From positions 682,001-746,000 of the forward strand of contig NZ_JAKUVC010000002.1 in NCBI RefSeq assembly GCF_026781265.1: 64,000 nucleotides of DNA, in the 5' to 3' direction. The notes below the pieces were generated by a model. The model did not search any database. It saw only the letters and a program-made list of their open reading frames with translations, and was not told where the DNA came from. This stretch comes from Streptococcus sanguinis (GTDB lineage Bacteria; Bacillota; Bacilli; Lactobacillales; Streptococcaceae). Positions 27,285 to 35,077 of this stretch are shown here, in pieces. Both the position numbers and the translations under genes were made by a program. Numbering within the stretch: the stretch's first letter is position 1; each line of letters starts with the position of its first letter.

Positions 27285-27313
27285 AGTATTGTTATATAAG
27301 CAAGGAGAAAAAT

Positions 27314-27400
27314 ATGACAGAAATCAAATCAAATCAAATCAAATCAAATCAAATCAAATCAAATCAAATCAAATCAAATCAAATCAAGCTGATTATGTAG
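27314..27400 (+). CDS. Short leader ORF containing the AAATC repeat (out-of-frame state)
   Basis: ATG at 27314 has AAGGAG at proper spacing. With the present 13 repeat copies the reading frame is MTEIKSNQIKS... and stops at TAG 27398-27400. With 12 or 15 copies it would stay open to TAA at 27487-27489, five bases before the methylase ATG; with 14 copies it stops at TGA just after the repeat. The peptide itself is probably not functional; its length may set translational coupling to the downstream gene. Confidence 0.55.
   Translation: MTEIKSNQIKSNQIKSNQIKSNQIKLIM
27321..27385 (+). repeat. Pentanucleotide tract (AAATC)13
   Basis: Thirteen perfect copies of AAATC (65 bases) inside the leader ORF. 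Five-base repeats change length by slipped-strand mispairing, and each change shifts the reading frame. No other simple repeat of this size occurs in the window. Confidence 0.97.
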
Positions 27401-27494
27401 CTACTCAGCCTTTTTGTCAACCCCTTTTGAAGACTTTTTCACGTTTGTGTGAGAAGGTCTTTTCTGTTATCAGAAATGAGGTGGCGTAACGTAA

Positions 27495-29930
27495 ATGGTT
27501 AGAAAAGATAAGATAGTTACACCAAGCGTCACTCAAAAACTTCAAGAATTAGGTTATAATGTTTCTGATTGGGATGATAGCCAGACAGAATCAAAATTAA
27601 CAAGTGAAATAATTGAAGTTCTATCGCACTCTTCTAAGGAAATGAACGGGAAAAATGGTATTCCTGATAGAATTTACTGTAATAAGGAAAAAAGATTATT
27701 AATTCTTGTTGAAGAAAAACCAACAATACAGGAACACGAATTAGATAGTATCAAAAAAGGATGTGTAGAAGGACTCAAATGGTATCTAAGTAAATTTGCG
27801 ATTAAAGAGTTCTCCACGTGGAAAGTTGTTGGAATTGCTGTTAGCGGGGATGTGTATGATGAGTACAAGCATAAGTTTAGCTGCTATTATATAGACACAA
27901 AACAAAATATCAAATATATTGACAAGGTGTCTAATTTTCTTACTGAGACGGAATTTTTGGCACTATTCAACAACCTTGACGAAGAAAAAGCGATTGAAGA
28001 TATAACAAAAGTAAGTAAGAAGGTAAATAATCTGTTACGGTCAATTGATTCGCAAAAACGACCTACACTACTTGCTGTACTAATGATTTGTCTCTACAAT
28101 AAATCTGAGAATTTTTACAATAATTTTCCCGATTTATACCCTAGCTATACTCCAATTCAAATACTTGATAACCTATATCCTACGGTAAAGGGAATTTTAG
28201 AAAAAGAAGGTATTCCTGAAAATAAACTGAGAGCTTTAGAAGGAGAGTTGGGTTCAATAAAAACAGATGTAAATTTGCAAAACACTGCAATTCTTAAACA
28301 AATTCTAGATGAGTTGAATCAAAAAGTCATCCCACTGTTTAATAATCATTTCTCAACCAATTCAAACTATGATATTATGGGTAAGTTTTATGAAGAATTT
28401 CTAAAATTTGCAGGAGTATCTAACGTAAAGAAAGGGATTGTGCTAACCCCAAGGCATATAACTGGCTTATTTACAAAACTCATACCCTTAAAAGCAAACG
28501 ATGTAATTTTAGACCTTTGTTGTGGTACTGGTGCATTTTTGATTGCTGGAATGAATAAACTACTATCTATACAGGGTGCAGATGAAAAAAACATAAAAGA
28601 AAATCAGTTACTCGGATTTGAAATTAATTCTACAATGTATATTTGTGCTATCTCAAATATGCTGTTCAGAGGAGATGGAAAATCTAGAATATACAATCTG
28701 GATTCTGTTAATGATAAAGAAGCTGACAAAATTTTAGAAGAATTAAAACCGACGATTGGATTTATCAATCCGCCATATTCAGGTAAAGAAAACAAGGATG
28801 ACCCTACTCCAAAAGAAATAACATTCTTGAAAAAACTGTTAGACAATTGTTCAAGGTATGGGGTGGTAATTGCTCCATTATCAATGTACTTCAAGGATAA
28901 ATCGCTTAGAAATAAGATTCTATCTAAGCATACTTTGAAATATGTCATCAATATGCCAAAAGACCTATTTCAACCTAACGCTTCAACCAGTACAGCAATA
29001 GCTGTTTTTGAAACACATCTTCCTCACGATTATAATAATGATGTTGTTTTTTATGATTTGAAAAATGATGGTTTTATATTATCCAAAAACAAGGGTAGAA
29101 CAGATATATACGACCATTGGAATGATATTGAAGAAAAACTACTCAATGAACTTATTCACGGAAATACATCGGATGGGTACAACATTATTCGAACTAAAAT
29201 CAAAAAAGGTGATGAATGGACAGTATATGCTCATTCTCGAACAAACTATGATGAGTTATCCAATAGGGATTTTGTTAAGACTATATCTGATTACCTTCTT
29301 TATCGTTCAAAACAAGAATTGTCGTTACTTGAAGAAACGGGACTATCAGAATTTCAAGAAATAAATTTACTTTCAAATTTTGTAGGTGAAAAATTGAGTA
29401 ATTCAACGACTATATTTCCTGCACCCGATAAAAATATTGATGAAATAAATTGGGATTACTTCAATATAAACAAAGTTTTTGATAATATTGAAGGAACAAA
29501 AGGAGCTACTACTTTTGACCTCATTCAAGGCATGGATATTCCATATATTGCAGCTAAGAAAAAAGACAATGGGTTTGATAGATTTGTCTCAAAAGAAGGA
29601 AATGAAGAGTATATTTCTAATGGAAACGGAGTAGTTTTTGTGAACTTGGGTGATGGAAGCGGAGGATATTCAACATATCAACCAGAACCATTCATAGGAA
29701 TGAATGGTAAAACTTCTGTTGGATATAGCGAGCATTTGAACAAGTATACTGCAATGTTTTTGATAACTATTTTAGACAAAGAACGTTACAAATATTCTTT
29801 CGGTAGAAGCTGGAGCGGAGAACGTTTCAAAAACACAGAGTTATATCTCCCCAAAAATAATCTCGGAGAGATAGATTGGCTTTATATAGAAGAATATATA
29901 AAAAGTTTACCCTACGCAAATTTAATTTAA
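27495..29930 (+). CDS. Type IIG-like restriction-modification enzyme (fused nuclease, N6-adenine methylase, specificity domain)
   Basis: A single 811-aa chain. The N-terminal part has a PD-(D/E)xK-like nuclease signature, P57-D58 with E73-E74-K75 (GIPDRIYC...LVEEKP). The central N6-adenine methylase domain has motif I DLCCGTG (340-346) and motif IV NPPY (425-428). The C-terminal 200 residues resemble a target-recognition region (SFGRSWSGERFKNTELYLP). In frame, a TAA immediately precedes the ATG, so the gene cannot be fused to the leader ORF; GAGGTGG lies 11 bases upstream. It would cut and methylate the same DNA site. The site is unknown. Confidence 0.85.
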   Translation: MVRKDKIVTPSVTQKLQELGYNVSDWDDSQTESKLTSEIIEVLSHSSKEMNGKNGIPDRIYCNKEKRLLILVEEKPTIQEHELDSIKKGCVEGLKWYLSKFAIKEFSTWKVVGIAVSGDVYDEYKHKFSCYYIDTKQNIKYIDKVSNFLTETEFLALFNNLDEEKAIEDITKVSKKVNNLLRSIDSQKRPTLLAVLMICLYNKSENFYNNFPDLYPSYTPIQILDNLYPTVKGILEKEGIPENKLRALEGELGSIKTDVNLQNTAILKQILDELNQKVIPLFNNHFSTNSNYDIMGKFYEEFLKFAGVSNVKKGIVLTPRHITGLFTKLIPLKANDVILDLCCGTGAFLIAGMNKLLSIQGADEKNIKENQLLGFEINSTMYICAISNMLFRGDGKSRIYNLDSVNDKEADKILEELKPTIGFINPPYSGKENKDDPTPKEITFLKKLLDNCSRYGVVIAPLSMYFKDKSLRNKILSKHTLKYVINMPKDLFQPNASTSTAIAVFETHLPHDYNNDVVFYDLKNDGFILSKNKGRTDIYDHWNDIEEKLLNELIHGNTSDGYNIIRTKIKKGDEWTVYAHSRTNYDELSNRDFVKTISDYLLYRSKQELSLLEETGLSEFQEINLLSNFVGEKLSNSTTIFPAPDKNIDEINWDYFNINKVFDNIEGTKGATTFDLIQGMDIPYIAAKKKDNGFDRFVSKEGNEEYISNGNGVVFVNLGDGSGGYSTYQPEPFIGMNGKTSVGYSEHLNKYTAMFLITILDKERYKYSFGRSWSGERFKNTELYLPKNNLGEIDWLYIEEYIKSLPYANLI

Positions 29931-29931
29931 T

Positions 29932-29969
29932 AAAAAGACGATTTCCTCAATTTGGAAGTCGCCTTTTTT
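29932..29969 (+). terminator. Terminator within the right inverted repeat
   Basis: AAAAAGACGATTTCC, a seven-base loop, GGAAGTCGCCTTTTTT, immediately after the stop of the restriction-modification gene. It mirrors the hairpin in the left repeat. Confidence 0.8.
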
Positions 29970-30022
29970 AATATTGTCGAAATACCACATATTGTGGTTG
30001 TGTAAACAGATATATAGTTCCC
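29933..30022. repeat. Right terminal inverted repeat
   Basis: Inverse of the left repeat, ending TATATAGTTCCC. Mismatches are concentrated in the middle third. Confidence 0.85.
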
Positions 30023-30030
30023 TAAAATCT
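30023..30030. repeat. Right target-site duplication TAAAATCT
   Basis: Exact copy of 24832-24839. Removing the element plus one copy gives a continuous AT-rich intergenic sequence between the HXXEE-like gene and comEA. Confidence 0.9.
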
Positions 30031-30090
30031 TTATTTTGCAAGAAGTCGTATAGGATAGAAGTGGCATTGATGAAAATAGGAGCTGTAATA

Positions 30091-30618
30091 TCAATTTACT
30101 TTGCTTATCCTGTATATCCAAGCTTCTAACTTATGAGCTTTGCTATGTAAAAAAGCAAGGTTTACTAGAAGAAAAGCCATCACAAGCGCGCTTAGAATCA
30201 GAAGCAGCGGCCAAGAAACTGCCTGCTGACTTAGATAATGGACAAAGACCAAGATGAGTATAGGAAAAGTCAACAAAGCTGTGAAGCCGCCCGGTACCCA
30301 ACGACGAAAGCGAAACACTTGCATGATATGGCCCAGCAGATGGAGAGTATGACAGAAGCCAATAGCTAAAACTAGCTCGGGAATGCGAAATAGAATGGCA
30401 AGCAACAAAAGGATAAAAGCCAATAGAAATTCCTCCGCAATCATCAGAGCAATGCTTTCAGCAGAAAGATAACTTCCTCTTCTGGCAATGAACATCTCCT
30501 TTTGATAGTCTTGATGGTCTTGATTCTGAGAAATCCAAGGCCGAATCAGGATAATCTCATCAAACTCGTGCAGCATAAATAGTGATAAGGTTACAAAAGA
30601 TAAAAAAGTAAGAGACAT
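30091..30618 (-). CDS. HXXEE-like membrane protein
   Basis: A 175-aa membrane protein with about five hydrophobic segments. Acidic and His residues lie within or next to the membrane spans (MLHEFDEIIL near the N-terminus, MIAEEFLLAF, FCHTLHLLGH), the pattern of the HXXEE family of unknown function. The start is the ATG of MSLTFLSF after AAGGAGG; the longer ORF start (30681) is rejected. It lies 93 bases after plsC on the same strand. Family assignment is moderate. Confidence 0.55.
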   Translation of the reverse strand: MSLTFLSFVTLSLFMLHEFDEIILIRPWISQNQDHQDYQKEMFIARRGSYLSAESIALMIAEEFLLAFILLLLAILFRIPELVLAIGFCHTLHLLGHIMQVFRFRRWVPGGFTALLTFPILILVFVHYLSQQAVSWPLLLILSALVMAFLLVNLAFLHSKAHKLEAWIYRISKVN

Positions 30619-30711
30619 AGCATCCTCCTTATAAAACATACCAACATTATAACTCACTTGCATACAAAAATCAGCTCCCAAGCGAGATTACTCAGTAAGC
30701 TGATTAGTATC

Positions 30712-31452
30712 TTATTTTCTATGCTTGTCTGGATCCCAGACAAAGCTAGCAAAAAAGCTGAAAATGATGGTCAAAATTCCAATCAAAATAGCAGGAATAA
30801 AGACAAAGGCACGTAAAATCCGCAAGAAAATATTGCCTTTCTTTTGTGTCTGGTAAGGTGCTACTTCAGCATCCAGACGGTCAAATTCCGCATGAACACG
30901 GCGGGCCACTTCCTCAACTCCCTCATCATTCATCTTCTTAATGTCTGAAATATCAATGGGATTACCAAAATTCATGTCCACGCGCTCTCCAGCTGCCAAA
31001 CCTTTGAGGCTCATGGGACCAGCATAGACTACTGGCATGATACGGACCTTAGCCATCTTAGCAATCACTGCCACTCCTCCCTTGACATCCGTAGAATGGC
31101 GGCTGCCGCTTGGGAACATAATCAGAGAGCGATTGCTCTTTTTCAGCATATTGACAGGGTACTTGATAGCTGACGGGCCAGGATTTCCCCGGTCAATAGG
31201 AAAGGCACCACACATGCGAATCCACCAGCCGAACACCCGATTTTCAAAGAGCTGTTTCTTAGCCATGAAAATGAACTGCTTGGGTTTGGTCGCAAAAGCC
31301 ATGTAAACTGGATCCCACCATGTCCGGTGAGGAGCCACCAAGATATAATTTTCATCTTTTGAAGGAATCTTTTCTTTATTGTGGTAATGCGCATTGCCGT
31401 TCAAGGTCCACAGGATAAAAATCACTAAACCTCGCAAATAGGTATAAAACAT
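30712..31452 (-). CDS. plsC: 1-acyl-sn-glycerol-3-phosphate acyltransferase
   Basis: Adds the second acyl chain to lysophosphatidic acid in membrane lipid synthesis. The 246-aa protein has an N-terminal hydrophobic segment, the HX4D catalytic motif HRTWWD (residues 43-48), GAFPIDRG, MFPSGSRHS and VVYAGPMSLKG, and a C-terminal membrane segment. The start follows AAGGAG. In streptococci plsC commonly precedes comEA-comEC, and here the transposon has come between them. Confidence 0.92.
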   Translation of the reverse strand: MFYTYLRGLVIFILWTLNGNAHYHNKEKIPSKDENYILVAPHRTWWDPVYMAFATKPKQFIFMAKKQLFENRVFGWWIRMCGAFPIDRGNPGPSAIKYPVNMLKKSNRSLIMFPSGSRHSTDVKGGVAVIAKMAKVRIMPVVYAGPMSLKGLAAGERVDMNFGNPIDISDIKKMNDEGVEEVARRVHAEFDRLDAEVAPYQTQKKGNIFLRILRAFVFIPAILIGILTIIFSFFASFVWDPDKHRK

Positions 31453-31593
31453 AAACTCTCCTTATTTCAAACCAAAATTATACTTGAAATTTATTACATC
31501 CTTTCCCATTATACCCTATACCCTTATAGTCTGCAATATTTTTCCAAACTTTGGCTGTAACAGCTGATTCGGATAGCTATTTACATAAAAAAA

Positions 31594-31602
31594 TGGTATC
31601 AT
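31594..31602 (+). promoter_or_regulatory. Extended -10 promoter abutting the P-type ATPase start
   Basis: TGGTATCAT (TG-N-TATCAT) ends seven bases before the ATG at 31610; no clear -35 and no Shine-Dalgarno. It predicts a leaderless mRNA. Confidence 0.6.
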
Positions 31603-31609
31603 TAATCTC

Positions 31610-33949
31610 ATGAACAAGAAAGAATTAATTGGTTTAAACCAAACCCAAGTAGATGAAAAGATTTCGCATGGCCTGACCAACGATTTTACAAGTGACACCA
31701 GTACTAGTAACTGGCAAATCGTTAAGCGGAATGTTTTCACCCTTTTTAATGCCCTTAACTTTGTTATTGCTCTAGCATTGGTCTCTGTCCAAGCCTGGAG
31801 CAATCTGGTCTTCTTCGCAGTAATCAGCTTTAACGCCGTCACTGGTATTATTACAGAGCTGCGAGCCAAGCACATGATTGACAAGCTCAATCTGGTCAGC
31901 CGAGAGCTGGTCACAGTCATCCGCGACGGCCAGAAAGTCAAGATTCAGCCAGAAGAAATTGTGCTGGGTGACTTGATTAAGCTGTCAGCCGGCGAGCAAA
32001 TTCCCAGTGATGCCCGGGTGGTAGAAGGTGTTGCCGAGGCCAATGAAGCCATGCTGACAGGGGAGAGTGACTTGGTTCTCAAGGAAGAAGGCGCCGAGCT
32101 GCTGTCCGGTAGCTTTCTGGCCAGTGGGCAGATTTATGCTGAGGTGCACCATGTCGGCGCAGACAACTATGCCAACAAGCTCATGACTGAGGCTAAAACC
32201 CTCAAACCTATCAACTCGCGCATTCTTTACAATCTTGGGAAAATTTCCCGCTTTACCGGAAAAATTATCATTCCTTTCGGAATGGCTCTCTTCTTTGAAG
32301 CCCTTATGATAAAGGGATTGCCTGTCAAAGACTCTGTCATTACTAGCTCGACAGCTCTTTTGGGTATGCTGCCTAAGGGAATTGCCCTTCTGACAGTCAC
32401 GTCACTTCTGACAGCTGTCATCAAGCTCGGCATGCGCAAGGTGCTTGTTCAGGAAATGTATTCTGTTGAGACCTTAGCTCGGGTAGATACTCTCTGTCTG
32501 GACAAGACCGGGACAATTACCCAAGGTAAGATGACCGTTGAAGCCTTGCATAGCCTGTCAGATAAGTTTTCTGATGAGACAGTCGGTCAAATCTTAGCAG
32601 CCTACATCCAAACCAGTGAGGATAATAACCCAACAGCTCAGGCTATCCGCAAGGGCTACAGCCATCTGGAGCACACCTATACTAGCGACAATGTCATCCC
32701 ATTTTCTAGTGACCGAAAATGGGGCGCAATGCATTTATCAAGTGTTGGAACCATCTTTCTGGGAGCGCCCGAAATGCTGCTGGACAGAAATCCTGCAGCG
32801 GTTGGAGAGGCTCAAAAACGCGGATCGCGGGTTTTGGTGCTGGCTCACAGCGACCAAGTGCTAGACAAACACAGCATCCAACTGCCTGAAGATGTGACCG
32901 CTTTAGCTGTTCTGGAAATCACTGACCCTATTCGGGAGGGAGCGGCCGAGACACTGGACTACCTGCGCTCTCAAGATGTTGATTTAAAAATCATCTCTGG
33001 TGACAATCCAGTGACCGTTTCCCATATTGCGAGCCAGGCTGGATTTACCAATTACGACAGCTACATCGACTGCTCTAAAATCAGCGATCAAGAACTGGTT
33101 GAGCAAGCAGAAGAAACAGCCATCTTTGGCCGTGTTTCTCCTCATCAGAAGAAGCTGCTAATCCAGACTCTTAAAGCCGCTGGTCGGACAACAGCCATGA
33201 CGGGAGATGGGGTTAATGATATCTTGGCCTTACGTGAAGCAGACTGTTCCATCGTCATGGCAGAGGGCGACCCCGCAACTCGGCAGATTGCCAACTTGGT
33301 CCTTCTTAATTCCGACTTTAACGATGTCCCTGAGATTCTTTTTGAAGGCCGCCGAGTCGTTAACAATATCGGCCGGATTGCTCCGATTTTCTTCATCAAG
33401 ACCATTTATTCTTTCATCCTGGCTATCATCTGTATCGCCAGTATCCTGCTCGGAAAATCTGAATACCTCTTGATTTTCCCATTCATCCCGATTCAAATCA
33501 CCCTGATTGACCAGTTTGTCGAAGGTTTCCCGCCCTTTGTCCTCACCTTTGAGCGCAATATTAAGCCGGTTGAAAAACACTTCCTCAAACGCTCCCTGCA
33601 GCTAGCTCTGCCAAGCTCCCTCATGATTGTCTTCAGCGTGCTATTTGTCCGCATCTGGGGCAGCAGCCATGGCTGGAGCGATATAGAAATGGCAACCCTG
33701 ACCTACTACTTACTAGGCAGCATCAGCTTCCTGTCCGTCATTAGGGCCTGTCTGCCACTCAACCTCTGGCGTAGCCTGCTCGTTATCTTCTCTGTCTTTG
33801 GCTTCTATCTATCAGCCTTTGTCCTGCAGCACCTTTTGGAAATTGCAACGCTGACAGCCGCAACTTTGCCAGTCTATCTGATCCTCATGGTCGTTTTCGG
33901 GCTTGTCTTTGTTGCCTGCACCATCAAGCAGAAATACAGATTTGATTAA
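31610..33949 (+). CDS. P-type cation-transporting ATPase (CtpE-like)
   Basis: A 779-aa ATP-driven cation pump. Actuator motif TGES at residues 150-153, phosphorylation site D298 in DKTGTITQGKM, and the hinge motif MTGDGVNDILAL. About eight to ten membrane segments; the M4 region reads GMLPKGIALLTVTSLL, without the CPC motif of heavy-metal pumps, and the short N-terminus has no metal-binding domain. It resembles the CtpE-type group linked to calcium transport; the ion is not certain. Confidence 0.85.
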   Translation: MNKKELIGLNQTQVDEKISHGLTNDFTSDTSTSNWQIVKRNVFTLFNALNFVIALALVSVQAWSNLVFFAVISFNAVTGIITELRAKHMIDKLNLVSRELVTVIRDGQKVKIQPEEIVLGDLIKLSAGEQIPSDARVVEGVAEANEAMLTGESDLVLKEEGAELLSGSFLASGQIYAEVHHVGADNYANKLMTEAKTLKPINSRILYNLGKISRFTGKIIIPFGMALFFEALMIKGLPVKDSVITSSTALLGMLPKGIALLTVTSLLTAVIKLGMRKVLVQEMYSVETLARVDTLCLDKTGTITQGKMTVEALHSLSDKFSDETVGQILAAYIQTSEDNNPTAQAIRKGYSHLEHTYTSDNVIPFSSDRKWGAMHLSSVGTIFLGAPEMLLDRNPAAVGEAQKRGSRVLVLAHSDQVLDKHSIQLPEDVTALAVLEITDPIREGAAETLDYLRSQDVDLKIISGDNPVTVSHIASQAGFTNYDSYIDCSKISDQELVEQAEETAIFGRVSPHQKKLLIQTLKAAGRTTAMTGDGVNDILALREADCSIVMAEGDPATRQIANLVLLNSDFNDVPEILFEGRRVVNNIGRIAPIFFIKTIYSFILAIICIASILLGKSEYLLIFPFIPIQITLIDQFVEGFPPFVLTFERNIKPVEKHFLKRSLQLALPSSLMIVFSVLFVRIWGSSHGWSDIEMATLTYYLLGSISFLSVIRACLPLNLWRSLLVIFSVFGFYLSAFVLQHLLEIATLTAATLPVYLILMVVFGLVFVACTIKQKYRFD

Positions 33950-33986
33950 GGGCTAGCTAAAAAAGAATTATCATTTAAGCTCATGG

Positions 33987-34015
33987 AAACATGCGAGAAT
34001 CCTCGCATGTTTTTT
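33987..34015 (+). terminator. Terminator of the P-type ATPase gene
   Basis: ACATGCGAG, a four-base loop, CTCGCATGT, then TTTTT, about 40 bases past the stop. Confidence 0.9.
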
Positions 34016-34042
34016 GATTGTGCAAAAACTTCTCATATCCCT

Positions 34043-34071
34043 TTGGAATCCTTGCTAAATCATGCTATAAT
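34043..34071 (+). promoter_or_regulatory. Promoter of the trmN6-like operon, no 5' leader
   Basis: TTGGAA, a 17-base spacer ending TG-C, then TATAAT. The -10 ends six bases before the ATG at 34078, and there is no Shine-Dalgarno, so the mRNA should start at the initiation codon. Confidence 0.75.
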
Positions 34072-34077
34072 TGACTT

Positions 34078-34824
34078 ATGAACGAAGCAAAACTAAAAGA
34101 CGGAGAACGAGTCAACCAGCTCTTTTCAACGGATGTCAAGATTATTCAAAATAATGAGGTCTTCAGCTATTCGGTAGACAGCGTGTTGCTTTCCCGCTTT
34201 CCTAAGCTGCCTCAGCGGGGGTTGATTGTCGATCTCTGTGCTGGAAATGGCGCTGTCGGACTTTTTGCCAGCACTCGGACCAAGGCTCAGATTTTGGAAG
34301 TCGAGATCCAGGAACGTCTGGCAGACATGGCTGAGCGCTCCATTGAGCTCAATGACTTGACCCAACAAATGCAGGTCATTCAGGACGATCTGAAAAACCT
34401 AGGCCAATATATTACTGGCAGCAAGGTTGACATGATTCTCTGCAATCCCCCATATTTCAAGGTTAACAAGCAATCCAATCTCAATGAAAGCCAGCACTAC
34501 CTCCTAGCCCGACATGAAATCTCAACCAATCTGGAAGAGATTTGCAAGATTGCCCAGCGAATCCTCAAATCCAACGGTCGTCTTGCTATGGTTCATCGAC
34601 CAGAACGCTTTTTAGATATTTTAGATACCATGCAAGCCCACAACCTGGCTCCCAAGCGCATCCAGTTTGTCTATCCAAAGCTGGGTAAAGAGGCCAATAT
34701 GCTGCTTATCGAAGCGATTAAAGATGGTTCCCGCGACGGTCTAAAAATCCTGCCCCCTCTCTTTATTCACAATCAGGATGGCAGCTACACTCCGGAGATT
34801 CACGAGATTTACTATGGAAAATAA
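34078..34824 (+). CDS. tRNA1(Val) (adenine-N6)-methyltransferase-like protein
   Basis: A 248-aa class I SAM-dependent methyltransferase. SAM-binding motif [15 protein letters not shown] (about residues 46-60) and catalytic motif IV N123-P-P-Y-F ([10 protein letters not shown]), typical of the TrmN6/YfiC group that methylates A37 of tRNA1(Val). It heads a three-gene operon with overlapping ends. The exact substrate is inferred from family membership. Confidence 0.85.
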   Translation: MNEAKLKDGERVNQLFSTDVKIIQNNEVFSYSVDSVLLSRFPKLPQRGLIVDLCAGNGAVGLFASTRTKAQILEVEIQERLADMAERSIELNDLTQQMQVIQDDLKNLGQYITGSKVDMILCNPPYFKVNKQSNLNESQHYLLARHEISTNLEEICKIAQRILKSNGRLAMVHRPERFLDILDTMQAHNLAPKRIQFVYPKLGKEANMLLIEAIKDGSRDGLKILPPLFIHNQDGSYTPEIHEIYYGK

Positions 34825-35077
34825 AGCCTATATGTACGTGCTTGAATGCGGGGACGGCTCCCTCTACACCGGCTACACAACGGATGTCCAAGCCCGACTC
34901 AAAAAACATCAAGCTGGCAAAGGAGCCAAGTACACCCGCGCTCGGCTGCCTGTCACCTTACTTTACCAAGAAGAACACCCTAGCAAGCCGGCTGCCATGT
35001 CGGCTGAAGCACTCTTTAAAAAGAAAACTAGACAAGCCAAACTGGCTTACATCAAAGAAAGGACTCAAAATGCCTGA
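34814..35077 (+). CDS. GIY-YIG nuclease superfamily protein (YhbQ/UPF0213 type)
   Basis: An 87-aa single-domain protein. The GIY-YIG signature appears as [18 protein letters not shown], with the conserved Arg in [23 protein letters not shown] and Glu in the second half. The ATG overlaps the end of the methyltransferase gene by 11 bases; an upstream in-frame start is less likely. The cellular role of this group is unclear. Confidence 0.88.
   Translation: MENKAYMYVLECGDGSLYTGYTTDVQARLKKHQAGKGAKYTRARLPVTLLYQEEHPSKPAAMSAEALFKKKTRQAKLAYIKERTQNA

Larger units (their letters stand above)
24840..30022. mobile_element. IS1595-type transposon with passenger restriction-modification and toxin-antitoxin-like genes
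   Basis: A 5,183-bp element that begins GGGAACTATATA and ends with its inverse, flanked by TAAAATCT on both sides. Imperfect terminal inverted repeats extend about 85 bases inward (for example CTGTTTACAC and AACCACAATATG on the left, mirrored on the right). Inside are, on the minus strand, the transposase, a coupled 145-aa ORF and a nucleotidyltransferase pair; on the plus strand, a type IIG-like restriction-modification gene behind a pentanucleotide repeat. The interior is visibly AT-richer than the neighbouring genes. The boundaries are read directly; the family comes from the transposase motifs and duplication length. Confidence 0.88.

Noticed and set aside
27289..27313. TTG start giving a 66-codon ORF through the AAATC tract
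   Set aside because: The TTG lies at the predicted transcription start and has no ribosome site; the ATG at 27314 with AAGGAG is the better start and is in a different frame.
34842..35069. N-terminal extension of the acyltransferase fusion ORF
   Set aside because: It runs through the GIY-YIG gene in a different frame and has no acyltransferase similarity; the ATG at 35070 has its own ribosome site.
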